From Paracoccaceae bacterium (lineage in GTDB: Bacteria > Pseudomonadota > Alphaproteobacteria > Rhodobacterales > Rhodobacteraceae), in the NCBI GenBank assembly GCA_030148745.1, contig JASBSV010000108.1:1-49497 (forward strand): a stretch of DNA of 49,497 bases. Direction: 5' to 3'. The position numbers and the translations under genes are program-made. Every line of letters begins with the position of its first letter. Positions within the stretch are counted from its first letter, which is position 1. The notes below the pieces were generated by a model. That model worked only from the letters and a program-made list of their open reading frames with translations, had not been told where the DNA came from and did no database searches. Shown here piece after piece: positions 16,225 through 24,779 of this stretch.

Positions 16225-17226
16225 ATGAAACTTGCGAAACTGACCGCCTCTATCCTGGCTGTCGCTGCCGTTTCCGCATCCGCCGCGATGGCGCGTGAAC
16301 AGATCCGCATCGTCGGTTCGTCCACTGTCTTCCCGTTCTCGACCGCTGTGGCCGAGCGTTTCGGCAAGACCACCGATTTCCAGACGCCGGTTGTCGAATC
16401 GACCGGTTCGGGCGGCGGTCTGAAACTGTTCTGTGCCGGTGTTGGCGCCGAGCATCCCGACATCTCCAACGCTTCGCGCCGCATGAAAGCCAAGGAATTC
16501 AAGCTGTGCAGCGAAAACGGTGTCACCGACATCACCGAGGCCGTCGTCGGCTTTGACGGTATCGTCATCGCCAACGCCAAGAACGCCCCTGCCTTCACCA
16601 TCACGCGTGAGCAGCTGTGGAAAGCTCTGGCTGAAAAAGGCCCCAAGCCGACCATGTGGAACGAGATCGACCCCTCGCTTCCGGCCGAGAAAATCGAAGT
16701 GCTTGGCCCGCCGCCCTCCTCGGGCACACGCGACGCCTTTGAAGAGCTTGTCATGCAGAAGGGCTGTAAGGCCGCTGGCGCAGGCGACAAGAAATTCTGC
16801 AAGAAAGACGGCTCGGAGCTGCGCACCGATGGCGCCTATATCGAAGCTGGCGAGAACGACAACCTGATCGTCTCCAAGCTTGAGGCCAACCCGGTTGCTC
16901 TGGGCGTTTTCGGCTTTTCCTTCCTTGATCAGAACGCTGACAAGCTGAAGGGTGCCGTGGTTGACGGTGTCGAGCCCACGTTCGACAACATCGCATCGGG
17001 CGACTATCCGGTGTCGCGTTCGCTGTATTTCTACATCAAGGACGCACATGTGGGCGTGGTTCCCGGCATTCAGGAATATGCCAACATGTTCATGTCCGAC
17101 GCGATGACCGGCCCTGAAGGCGCGCTGGTCGACAAAGGCCTTATCCCACTTCCCGAGGCTGACCATGCTATGATAAAAGAAAGCGTTGCCAGCCTGAAGA
17201 AGATGACGGGCGAAGGCCTGAAGTAA
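16225..17226 (+). CDS. pstS: Phosphate-binding protein PstS
   Basis: A 333-residue periplasmic protein with a signal peptide of about 23 residues (ends SASAAMA). Phosphate-binding loops are visible in RIVGSSTVFPF, ESTGSGGGLKLFC and SSGTRDAFEELV. It binds free phosphate and hands it to PstCA. The start follows a strong AGGAG. It is the first gene behind the Pho box, and a strong hairpin after its stop suggests a stabilised or separately abundant pstS message. Confidence 0.96.
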   Translation: MKLAKLTASILAVAAVSASAAMAREQIRIVGSSTVFPFSTAVAERFGKTTDFQTPVVESTGSGGGLKLFCAGVGAEHPDISNASRRMKAKEFKLCSENGVTDITEAVVGFDGIVIANAKNAPAFTITREQLWKALAEKGPKPTMWNEIDPSLPAEKIEVLGPPPSSGTRDAFEELVMQKGCKAAGAGDKKFCKKDGSELRTDGAYIEAGENDNLIVSKLEANPVALGVFGFSFLDQNADKLKGAVVDGVEPTFDNIASGDYPVSRSLYFYIKDAHVGVVPGIQEYANMFMSDAMTGPEGALVDKGLIPLPEADHAMIKESVASLKKMTGEGLK

Positions 17227-17240
17227 TCGACGAAATAGGC

Positions 17241-17264
17241 CGGGCAGGTCACATGACCTGCCCG
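17241..17264 (+). other. Perfect palindrome between pstS and pstC
   Basis: The 11-base arms 17241-17251 and 17254-17264 are perfect reverse complements around CA. No T tract follows on either side, so it is more likely an mRNA-stabilising hairpin or a partial terminator than a full stop. Confidence 0.7.
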
Positions 17265-17310
17265 CGCCGCCAAACAAAAAGAGAGGGCGCGGGGCATTGA
17301 CCGGCGCTTT

Positions 17311-17326
17311 CTGCCTTGGGGGGCAG
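17311..17326 (+). promoter_or_regulatory. Hairpin covering the pstC ribosome binding site
   Basis: CTGCC (17311-17315) can pair with GGCAG (17322-17326), placing the G-rich ribosome binding sequence in the loop and stem three bases before the pstC ATG. It could lower pstC translation relative to pstS. This is a short stem, so confidence is limited. Confidence 0.35.
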
Positions 17327-17329
17327 TGA

Positions 17330-18706
17330 ATGACTGCAACGATGTTTATGGTGGTGGCTGCGATCGCGCTGGCCACTTTGCTGCTGGCGCGTGCCAAAGC
17401 TGCACGGCTTGCCGGCGACAGGCCGGCCTCGCTGCATTCGCGCCCCGCCTATCACGGAATTTACACCGCCCTATGGGTGCTGATCCTGGGCTGGGGCACG
17501 CTTGTCGTGCTGAGCGTTGCGGTCTCAAGCTATACCACCTCGACCCTGATGGGCGAGATCGGCAAGGCCGCGCCCGAAACCCTGCGAATCGAGCGCCAGC
17601 TTATCCTGTCGGACGCCAAGGCGATTGCCGCCGGCACCGTCGCCTCGAAAACCGATCCCCTGCGCGAGAGTATCGCGCAGCGCTATGACACATTGGCAAG
17701 CCTTGGCTTCTGGCTGATCGTTCTGGGCACCGGCGCAGCGGCGCTTGGGGCGGCCGCGGTCACCCTGCGCCAGATCAGCCCCGACTGGCGCGCGCGCAAC
17801 CGAAGCGAACGGATCATCAGGGCGATCCTGATGTCGATGGCCGCGATTGCGGTTCTGACCACGCTGGGCATCGTTCTGTCGCTGATCTTTGAAACGCTCA
17901 GCTTTTTCGCCGGCATCGGCTGGCGCGTCGACAAGTTTCTCTTTGGCACCACATGGAGCCCGCTTTCCGGCGTGACCGCCGGCCAGATGGACCCCAACAA
18001 GGTCGGCGCGGTGCCGCTTTTCGCGGGCACTTTCCTGATCACGCTGATCGCGATGATCGTGGCCGTGCCCATCGGGCTTTTCGCGGCGATCTATCTGAGC
18101 GATTTCGCCTCGGCCCGCGTGCGCGCCGTCACCAAGCCAATGCTGGAGATTCTGGCCGGCATTCCAACCGTGGTTTACGGATTTTTCGCCGCCATCACCG
18201 TGGCGCCCTTCATCCGCAACACCGGCGAGGCGCTTGGCCTGTCGATTGCATCCGAAAGCGCGCTGGCCGCCGGGGTGGTGATGGGGATCATGATCATCCC
18301 CTTTATCTCGTCGCTGTCGGACGATGTGATCAACGCGGTGCCGCAATCTTTGCGCGACGGCTCTTACGGGCTGGGCGCGACCAAGGCCGAGACCATGCGT
18401 CAGGTGGTGCTGCCCGCCGCTTTGCCCGGCATTGTTTCGGCAATCCTTCTGGGGATCAGCCGCGCGGTGGGCGAGACGATGATCGTGGTCATGGCCGCGG
18501 GGCAGGGCGCGAACCTGACCGCCAACCCGCTTGAGGCGGTGACAACCGTGACCGTGCAGATCGTGGCGCTGATCACCGGCGACACCGAAGCGTCAACTGC
18601 GGCCGGGCCCGCCTTTACCCTTGGCTTTACGCTGTTCTGCCTGACGCTTGTGATGAATGTCGTGGCGCTCAGGATCGTGCGGCGTTACCGCGAACTTTAC
18701 GACTAG
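17330..18706 (+). CDS. pstC: Phosphate ABC transporter permease PstC
   Basis: At 458 residues this PstC is longer than the E. coli protein (about 320). Two membrane spans and a polar stretch of ~70 residues precede the standard permease core. The coupling motif near the C-terminal third reads SYGLGATKAETMRQVVLPAALPGI, followed by SRAVGETMIVVMAAG. With PstA it forms the phosphate channel in the inner membrane. It is separated from pstS by 103 bases holding two hairpins and precedes pstA by ten bases. Confidence 0.94.
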   Translation: MTATMFMVVAAIALATLLLARAKAARLAGDRPASLHSRPAYHGIYTALWVLILGWGTLVVLSVAVSSYTTSTLMGEIGKAAPETLRIERQLILSDAKAIAAGTVASKTDPLRESIAQRYDTLASLGFWLIVLGTGAAALGAAAVTLRQISPDWRARNRSERIIRAILMSMAAIAVLTTLGIVLSLIFETLSFFAGIGWRVDKFLFGTTWSPLSGVTAGQMDPNKVGAVPLFAGTFLITLIAMIVAVPIGLFAAIYLSDFASARVRAVTKPMLEILAGIPTVVYGFFAAITVAPFIRNTGEALGLSIASESALAAGVVMGIMIIPFISSLSDDVINAVPQSLRDGSYGLGATKAETMRQVVLPAALPGIVSAILLGISRAVGETMIVVMAAGQGANLTANPLEAVTTVTVQIVALITGDTEASTAAGPAFTLGFTLFCLTLVMNVVALRIVRRYRELYD

Positions 18707-18716
18707 GGGCCGGATC

Positions 18717-20501
18717 ATGAGTGATATGTCACAAAGCGCCGATGCCATTCCTTTCGGCAACGCCAAGACCATGGCGCGGCTGAAACGCCGCCGCTGGGCC
18801 GAATGGCGGCTGAAGGCCTATGGGATCATTGCCATCGCGCTGGCCGCTCTGGCGCTGGTGGCGCTTTTGTCTTCGGTGGTGACCAAAGCCGGCGGCGCCT
18901 TTACCGAAAGCTATCTGACGCTTCGGATCACGATCGATCCCGAGCGGATCGACCCGCAGGGCACGCGCGATCCTAAAAAGCTGCTGCGCGCCGATTTCGG
19001 CGGGCTGACCAAAGCCGCGCTGCGTGATACCTTCCCTTCGGTCCGTGGGCGCGGCGAAAAGCGCGAGCTTTATGATCTGGTCTCAAGCGGGGCAAGTTTC
19101 GAGCTGGCCACCAAAGTGGCGGCTGACCCTTCGCTGGTCGGCCAGACCATCGATTTTCCCTTCCTGACCTCGGATGTCACCGATCTTTACCTCAAGGGCG
19201 CTTACGGCGGGCTGCAGACCACGCCGATCAAGGGCCGCCTGTCGGTGCAGGACGATGGCAAGACCGTCACCCTCAAATCCACCGCGCCCGATTTCAGCGT
19301 GGCGCTTGAGCGGGTCAAGCGCAGCCTTCTGCAACAGGCCGCTTTCGAGCGTCGTCAGGCCGCGCTGCAGGACAATGGCGTGCGCCATTTCCGCGAGCTG
19401 GCCCAATCGGCCAGCACTCAGGAGGCGCGCAGTCAGGCCGAGGCCGAAGCCACGCGCCGCGCCGGTGAGCGTGACCGGCTGATCGCCAAGGCCGAGGATT
19501 TCGAGGCCCGCGCCAAGGGCAGCGGCGGCACCGAAGAGCTGATCCCGTCAAACCCCTCGCTTTTGATCCGGGTCGCGGGCGGATGGATCAAACTGACCAG
19601 CGTCAGCGCCGACAGCGCCACCGGCAAGGTGCTTTTGCCGCTGGACGGTCCGGTCGTGGATGCCGGCGTCTGGACGCTTTTCACCACCGATCTGCCCGAA
19701 GATGCGCGCAAGGTCAGCGACAATCAGATCGTCTGGATCGAAGCCTTGCGCGCCAAGGGGCAACTGGAGACAGTGTTCAACACCCGGTTCTTCACCGCCA
19801 GCGACAGCCGCGAGCCGGAACTGGCCGGGGTCTGGGGCGCGGCGGTCGGATCGTTCTGGACCATGCTGGTGACCTTTGGTCTGGCCTTTCCGATCGGGGT
19901 TCTGGCGGCAATCTATCTTGAAGAATTTGCCCCCAAACGGCGGCTCACCGATTTCATCGAGGTCAATATCAACAACCTTGCCGCTGTCCCCTCGATCGTG
20001 TTCGGTCTTTTGGGGCTGGCGGTCTTTCTGGGCTTTTTCGGGGTTCCGCGCTCCTCGCCGCTGGCGGGCGGTATCGTGCTGGCGCTGATGACGCTGCCGA
20101 CGATCATCATCGCCTCGCGCGCGGCGATCCGGGCGGTACCGCCCTCGATCCGCGAGGCAGCGCTTGGGGTAGGGGCCTCGCGCCTGCAGGCCACCTTCCA
20201 CCATGTTCTGCCGCTGGCCATGCCCGGCATCATGACCGGCACGATCATCGGCATGGCCCAGGCCCTGGGCGAAACCGCACCTTTGATCATGATCGGCATG
20301 GTCGCCTTTATCGTCGATGTGCCCACCGGCATTCTGGACAGCGCCACGGTGCTGCCGGTGCAGGTGTACCGCTGGTCGGATTTCCCAGAACGCGCCTTTG
20401 AGGCCCGCACCGCGGCGGCGATTCTGGTCTTGCTGGCATTTCTTGTCATAATGAACGCGATTGCGATTTTCCTGCGCAAACGCTTTGAACGCCGCTGGTA
20501 G
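18717..20501 (+). CDS. pstA: Phosphate ABC transporter permease PstA with a large periplasmic insert
   Basis: This 594-residue protein is about twice the size of E. coli PstA. The first membrane span is at residues ~30-55. Then come about 315 residues without a span, probably periplasmic, containing a charged helical stretch at ~204-268 rich in Gln, Ala, Arg and Glu that looks like a coiled coil. The permease core starts near residue 376 and carries [20 protein letters not shown] and [13 protein letters not shown]. The ATG at 18717 is chosen over 18657, which lies within pstC. The core function is phosphate import with PstC; the insert's role is unknown. Confidence 0.93.
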   Translation: MSDMSQSADAIPFGNAKTMARLKRRRWAEWRLKAYGIIAIALAALALVALLSSVVTKAGGAFTESYLTLRITIDPERIDPQGTRDPKKLLRADFGGLTKAALRDTFPSVRGRGEKRELYDLVSSGASFELATKVAADPSLVGQTIDFPFLTSDVTDLYLKGAYGGLQTTPIKGRLSVQDDGKTVTLKSTAPDFSVALERVKRSLLQQAAFERRQAALQDNGVRHFRELAQSASTQEARSQAEAEATRRAGERDRLIAKAEDFEARAKGSGGTEELIPSNPSLLIRVAGGWIKLTSVSADSATGKVLLPLDGPVVDAGVWTLFTTDLPEDARKVSDNQIVWIEALRAKGQLETVFNTRFFTASDSREPELAGVWGAAVGSFWTMLVTFGLAFPIGVLAAIYLEEFAPKRRLTDFIEVNINNLAAVPSIVFGLLGLAVFLGFFGVPRSSPLAGGIVLALMTLPTIIIASRAAIRAVPPSIREAALGVGASRLQATFHHVLPLAMPGIMTGTIIGMAQALGETAPLIMIGMVAFIVDVPTGILDSATVLPVQVYRWSDFPERAFEARTAAAILVLLAFLVIMNAIAIFLRKRFERRW

Positions 20502-20512
20502 TGCGAGGACGC

Positions 20513-21310
20513 ATGGAAGACGTAAGATATCTGGAGAGAGACGTGAGCAGTCAGACGCCGAAAATCACCGCCAAGGGCGTGCAGGTCTATTATGGCGACA
20601 ACCATGCCATCAAGGATGTCAGCGTTGAGATCCTGGACAAGACCGTCACCGCCTTTATCGGCCCCTCGGGCTGTGGCAAATCGACGTTTCTGCGCGCCAT
20701 CAACCGGATGAACGACACCATCGAAAGCTGCCGGATGGAGGGCACGATCACCCTTGACGGGCATGACATCTATGCCCCCGGCGTCGATCCGGTGCAGCTG
20801 CGCGCCAAGGTCGGCATGGTCTTTCAAAAGCCCAATCCCTTTCCTAAATCCATCTATGACAACATCGCCTATGGCCCGCGCATTCACGGGCTGGCCAGCA
20901 GCCGCGCCGATCTGGACGAGATCGTCGAACGCTCGCTGCGCCGGGGCGCGATCTGGGACGAGGTCAAGGACCGTCTGGATCAGCCGGGCACGGGTCTGTC
21001 GGGCGGCCAGCAGCAGCGGCTGTGCATCGCCCGCGCCGTGGCGACCGAACCTGAGGTTCTGCTGATGGACGAGCCATGCTCGGCGCTGGATCCGATTGCG
21101 ACCGAACAGGTGGAAGAGCTGATCACCGAGCTGCGGCAGAATTTTGCTGTGATCATCGTCACCCATTCGATGCAGCAGGCCGCGCGCGTCAGCCAGAAAA
21201 CCGCCTATTTCCACCTTGGAAATCTGGTGGAATACGGCGAAACCGGCAAGATTTTCACCAATCCCGAAGATCCCCGGACCGAAAATTACATCACCGGCCG
21301 GATCGGCTAG
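20513..21310 (+). CDS. pstB: Phosphate ABC transporter ATPase PstB
   Basis: A 265-residue ATPase of standard length. Walker A is GPSGCGKST, the signature is [14 protein letters not shown], and Walker B is [12 protein letters not shown]; PstB-specific [16 protein letters not shown] is present. It drives PstCA and helps signal phosphate status to PhoR. GAGGA lies directly before the ATG at 20513; a GTG at 20501 overlaps the pstA stop and is less likely. Confidence 0.97.
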   Translation: MEDVRYLERDVSSQTPKITAKGVQVYYGDNHAIKDVSVEILDKTVTAFIGPSGCGKSTFLRAINRMNDTIESCRMEGTITLDGHDIYAPGVDPVQLRAKVGMVFQKPNPFPKSIYDNIAYGPRIHGLASSRADLDEIVERSLRRGAIWDEVKDRLDQPGTGLSGGQQQRLCIARAVATEPEVLLMDEPCSALDPIATEQVEELITELRQNFAVIIVTHSMQQAARVSQKTAYFHLGNLVEYGETGKIFTNPEDPRTENYITGRIG

Positions 21311-21319
21311 GAGGACGTT

Positions 21320-22039
21320 ATGAACGAGACACATATCTCAAGCGCCTATGACCGCGATCTGGAGGCCATTCAGGCCAAGATCATGCGCATGGGCGGTCTG
21401 GTCGAGGCGGCCATTCTGGACGCGGCCAAATCGCTGGAGACGCGCGACACCGAACTGGCCGAGCGTGTGCGCCGCGGCGACAAGGCGATCGATGCGCTGG
21501 AAGAACAGATTCAGGAAGATGTCGCACGGGTCATCGCCCTGCGCTCGCCCACGGCGGGGGATCTGCGCACGGTACTGACGGTGATGAAAATTTCCTCCAA
21601 CCTTGAACGGGTCGGCGATTATTCCAAGAACCTTGCCAAACGAACCTCGGTTCTGGTGCAGATGGGACAGGTTGCAGGCTCGGCCGGGGCGATCCGGCGT
21701 CTGGCCAAGGCGGTTCAGGCGATGCTGAAGGATGTGCTGGACGCCTATATCCAGCGCGACGCGGAACTGGCCGAAAACGTACGCCAGCGCGATCAGGAGG
21801 TGGACCAGATGTATAACGCGCTGTTCCGCGAGTTTCTGACCCATATGATGGAAGATCCGCGCAATATCACCGCCTGCATGCATCTGCATTTCATCGCCAA
21901 GAACATCGAACGCGCCGGCGATCACGTCACCAATATCGCCGAACAGGTGATCTATCTGGTCACCGGCGAGATGCCCGACGACAGCCGGCCCAAGGATGAC
22001 CGCACCGCCTATGAAACCCACGGCGGCGAGAGCATCTGA
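21320..22039 (+). CDS. phoU: Phosphate signalling protein PhoU
   Basis: This 239-residue all-helical protein has the two PhoU repeats; the metal-binding helices are recognisable in SSNLERVGDYSKNLAKR and KNIERAGDHVTNIAEQ. PhoU links the Pst transporter to PhoR and keeps the regulon off when phosphate is plentiful. AGGAGG lies five bases before the ATG. Its stop overlaps the phoB start by one base (TGATG), so the two are translationally coupled. Confidence 0.97.
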   Translation: MNETHISSAYDRDLEAIQAKIMRMGGLVEAAILDAAKSLETRDTELAERVRRGDKAIDALEEQIQEDVARVIALRSPTAGDLRTVLTVMKISSNLERVGDYSKNLAKRTSVLVQMGQVAGSAGAIRRLAKAVQAMLKDVLDAYIQRDAELAENVRQRDQEVDQMYNALFREFLTHMMEDPRNITACMHLHFIAKNIERAGDHVTNIAEQVIYLVTGEMPDDSRPKDDRTAYETHGGESI

Positions 22040-22728
22040 TGAGCGCCGAACAGCCACTTGTGCTTCTGGTCGAGGATGAACCGGCGCAGCGCGAGGTTCT
22101 GGCCTATAACCTTGAGGCCGAAGGGATGCGCGTCAACCGCGCCGATAACGGCGAAGAGGCGATGCTTCTGGTCGATGAGGATAAACCCGACCTGATCGTT
22201 CTGGACTGGATGATGCCCAATCTCAGCGGGATCGAGGTTTGCCGGCGCCTGAAGCTGCGCAGCGACACGCGCGAGATCCCGATCATCATGCTTTCGGCCC
22301 GCTCCGAAGAGGTGGACCGGGTGCGCGGGTTGGAGACCGGGGCCGATGACTATGTCATCAAACCCTATTCGGTGGTCGAACTGATGGCGCGGGTGCGCAG
22401 CCAGCTGCGCCGCAGCCGCCCCACCGCGATGGGCCAGACGCTAAGCTATGAGGACATTGAACTGGACGCCGAGACCTATCGGGTGACGCGGGCGGGCAAT
22501 GCCCTGAAACTGGGGCCGACGGAATTTCGCCTGCTGAGCACCTTCATGGAAAAACCCGGCCGGGTCTGGAGCCGCGAGCAATTGCTGGACCGGGTCTGGG
22601 GCCGGGATATCTATGTCGATACCCGCACGGTTGACGTGCATATCGGGCGGCTGCGCAAGGCATTGTGCCAGTTCGGCGGCGACGATCCGCTGCGCACGGT
22701 GCGCGGGGCGGGCTATTCGCTGGGCTGA
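22039..22728 (+). CDS. phoB: Phosphate-regulon response regulator PhoB
   Basis: A 229-residue OmpR-type regulator. The receiver domain (1-~120) has the acidic pair in VEDEP, the phosphorylated Asp 56 in VLDWMMP and the conserved Lys in VIKPYS. The C-terminal winged helix ends in DVHIGRLRKAL and TVRGAGYSLG. It should bind the Pho box before pstS. It is the last gene of the locus, with no T-rich terminator visible right after it. Confidence 0.97.
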   Translation: MSAEQPLVLLVEDEPAQREVLAYNLEAEGMRVNRADNGEEAMLLVDEDKPDLIVLDWMMPNLSGIEVCRRLKLRSDTREIPIIMLSARSEEVDRVRGLETGADDYVIKPYSVVELMARVRSQLRRSRPTAMGQTLSYEDIELDAETYRVTRAGNALKLGPTEFRLLSTFMEKPGRVWSREQLLDRVWGRDIYVDTRTVDVHIGRLRKALCQFGGDDPLRTVRGAGYSLG

Positions 22729-22742
22729 GGTTGCGGTAAAAT

Positions 22743-22770
22743 TGAACTGAGCAGTTCAGAAAACTTGACA
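22743..22770 (+). promoter_or_regulatory. Palindromic operator candidate with adjoining -35 box
   Basis: TGAACTG (22743-22749) and CAGTTCA (22752-22758) form a perfect 16-base palindrome with a two-base centre. Six bases on lies TTGACA (22765-22770), a consensus -35 box; a matching -10 box is weak. The layout fits a repressor site, for example of TetR type, controlling the exporter genes that follow. No such regulator gene is seen nearby. Confidence 0.5.
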
Positions 22771-22850
22771 TCACGGTAATCTTGCAGCGACATTACCCTT
22801 GGGCAAGCTGTTGTAATCCCTGCAACAGCCGCATCGAGGGAGACCCGGTT

Positions 22851-22907
22851 ATGTCAGATACACCAACCGCCGCAGGCAGGCCGGCCTTGGTCGGCAGGCA
22901 GGTCTGA
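22851..22907 (+). CDS. 18-codon upstream ORF before the exporter
   Basis: An ATG preceded by GAGGGAGA opens an 18-residue reading frame (MSDTPTAAGRPALVGRQV) ending in TGA one base before the ATG of the HlyD gene. The spacing suggests translational coupling, so it may be a leader peptide. It could also be the leftover first codons of a lost gene, for example a TetR-type repressor. A seven-base-arm hairpin (22807-22829) lies just upstream. Nothing shows that the peptide itself has a function. Confidence 0.4.
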   Translation: MSDTPTAAGRPALVGRQV

Positions 22908-22908
22908 G

Positions 22909-23865
22909 ATGGGCAGCTTTCTTTGTGCTTTGCCTCTGATGAGCGCGTTTTTCACATGGTGCGGCGATGGCGCACCGCTGGCCGTGGGATATGTCGAGGG
23001 CGAATATGTCCTTGTCGCGCCGATAGAAACCGCTCAGATCAGCCGCATCAACGTGCGACGCGGCGACCGGGTCGCCGCCGGTCAATCGCTGGCGAAACTG
23101 GAGCGGCGCGACGCGGAAATCGCGGTGGCGCAGGCGCGGGCAGGGCTGGCGCGGGCCGAGGGACAGCTTGCCAACCTCCTGCAGGGGCGCCGCCCCGAAG
23201 AGATCGCGGTGGTCGAAGCCTCACTCGGCTCGGCCCTGGCGCAGGAAACCGAGGCCGACCGCGTCCTGAAACGCCGCGCCGATCTTCTGGCGCGGGGGAT
23301 CCTGTCGCAGGCCGAATATGACAACGCCCTGACCGCCAAACAGCAGGCCAGCGCCAAAGTGGCCGAGTTGAAGGCCGATCTGGCGGTGGCCAAGCTTCCC
23401 GCCCGCCCGCAGGAGATCAAGGCCGCCGAGGCCGCCGTCGCACAGGCCCGGGCCGGGCTGGATCAGGCGCGCTGGCGGCTGGACAAACGCACGCTTTCCA
23501 TATCGCAGCCCGGTGAGGTCTTTGACATCATCCGCAACGCCGGAGAGGTTGCCGGCCCGCAGGCGCCGGTCATATCGGTTCTGCCCGACGGGGCCACCAA
23601 ACTGCGGCTTTTCCTGCCCGAGCCGGATCTGTCGCAGCTGTCGATCGGCAGCGCACTGACGGTGCATTGCGATGGCTGCGGCGCGGGAATGACGGCGACC
23701 GTCAGCTATATCTCTACCGATCCCGAATTTACCCCGCCGGTGATCTATTCGACACAGAACCGGCAAAAGCTGGTCTATCTGATCGAAGCGCGCCCCGATA
23801 AGGGGGCAAGCGCCCTCAAACCCGGTCAGATCGTCGATGTCGTTCTGAAAAGCGCAGCGAAATGA
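22909..23865 (+). CDS. HlyD-family membrane-fusion (periplasmic adaptor) protein
   Basis: A 318-residue adaptor of the YbhG type. After a hydrophobic N-terminus the first lipoyl half reads VAPIETAQISRINVRRGDRVAAGQSLAKLE. A long Ala/Glu/Gln-rich helical hairpin follows (residues ~60-195), then the second half-motif ISQPGEVFDIIRNAGEVAG and a beta-barrel. It should link an inner-membrane ABC pump to an outer-membrane channel. The gene overlaps the ATPase gene by four bases. A ribosome binding site is weak, so translation may depend on the upstream mini-ORF. Confidence 0.88.
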   Translation: MGSFLCALPLMSAFFTWCGDGAPLAVGYVEGEYVLVAPIETAQISRINVRRGDRVAAGQSLAKLERRDAEIAVAQARAGLARAEGQLANLLQGRRPEEIAVVEASLGSALAQETEADRVLKRRADLLARGILSQAEYDNALTAKQQASAKVAELKADLAVAKLPARPQEIKAAEAAVAQARAGLDQARWRLDKRTLSISQPGEVFDIIRNAGEVAGPQAPVISVLPDGATKLRLFLPEPDLSQLSIGSALTVHCDGCGAGMTATVSYISTDPEFTPPVIYSTQNRQKLVYLIEARPDKGASALKPGQIVDVVLKSAAK

Positions 23866-24779
23866 ACGTGATAGAGGTCAACGACCTCGTCAAACGGTTC
23901 GGCCGTAACACGGTTGTCGACCATGTCTCGATGAGCGTGAAACAGGGCGAGATTTCGGGCTTTCTGGGCCCGAACGGATCGGGCAAGACGACCACGATCC
24001 GGGTGATGTGCGGGCTTTTGACGCCTGATGAGGGCACAGGTCAGGTGCTGGGCTATGATCTGGGCACAGAAGGGCTCAAGATCAAGCGCGAGGTCGGCTA
24101 TATGACCCAGCGGTTTTCCTTTTATGAGGATCTAACGATCGAGGAAAACCTGACATTTGTCGCGCGGCTTTACGGGCTGAACCCCGCCGGGCGGCATGTG
24201 CGCGACACGCTTGAAGATCTGGGCCTTGCCACCCGACGCACGCAACTGGCCGGCACGCTTTCGGGCGGGTGGAAACAGCGGCTGGCGCTGGCCGCTTGCC
24301 TGATGCATTCGCCCAAGCTTTTGCTACTGGATGAACCCACGGCGGGCGTTGACCCCAAGGCGCGGCGCGATTTCTGGGACGAAATTCACCAGCGCGCGTC
24401 AAACGGTCTGACGGTTCTGGTTTCGACCCATTACATGGACGAGGCCGAGCGCTGTCACCGGATCAATTACATCTCTTACGGCAAGCTGATGGCCAGCGGC
24501 ACGGTCGATCAGGTTCTCAAGGACGCCGGGCTGACAACTTTCATTCTGGAAGGCGCAGGCGTCACCGAGGCGGCTAAAAAGCTTGAGAGCAGGGCGGGCG
24601 TGGATCAGATCGCGCCTTTTGGGCTGACCCTGCACGTTGTGGGACAGGATGCGGACGCGCTGAAATCCTCGGTGATGGAGGTGGCAAAGGAAACCGGCAC
24701 CAAAGCGTCGCTGGGCGAGACCAGCCTTGAGGATGTCTTTATCCAGTTCATGGGCAAATCGACGGATAACCGGCAATGA
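23862..24779 (+). CDS. ABC exporter ATPase (YbhF/DrrA type)
   Basis: A 305-residue ATPase with one nucleotide-binding domain: Walker A GPNGSGKTT at residues 36-44, a signature with Trp in place of Gln (LSGGWKQRL), and Walker B LLLLDEPTAG. The C-terminal ~80 residues are the regulatory extension typical of drug or lipid exporters. YbhF of E. coli carries two such domains; here there is only one, so the ATPase probably works as a homodimer. It overlaps both neighbours by four bases. Confidence 0.92.
   Translation: MNVIEVNDLVKRFGRNTVVDHVSMSVKQGEISGFLGPNGSGKTTTIRVMCGLLTPDEGTGQVLGYDLGTEGLKIKREVGYMTQRFSFYEDLTIEENLTFVARLYGLNPAGRHVRDTLEDLGLATRRTQLAGTLSGGWKQRLALAACLMHSPKLLLLDEPTAGVDPKARRDFWDEIHQRASNGLTVLVSTHYMDEAERCHRINYISYGKLMASGTVDQVLKDAGLTTFILEGAGVTEAAKKLESRAGVDQIAPFGLTLHVVGQDADALKSSVMEVAKETGTKASLGETSLEDVFIQFMGKSTDNRQ

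Noticed and set aside
22743-22758. The TGAACTG/CAGTTCA palindrome as a phoB terminator
   Set aside because: The two-base centre is too small for a hairpin loop and no T tract follows; an operator fits better.
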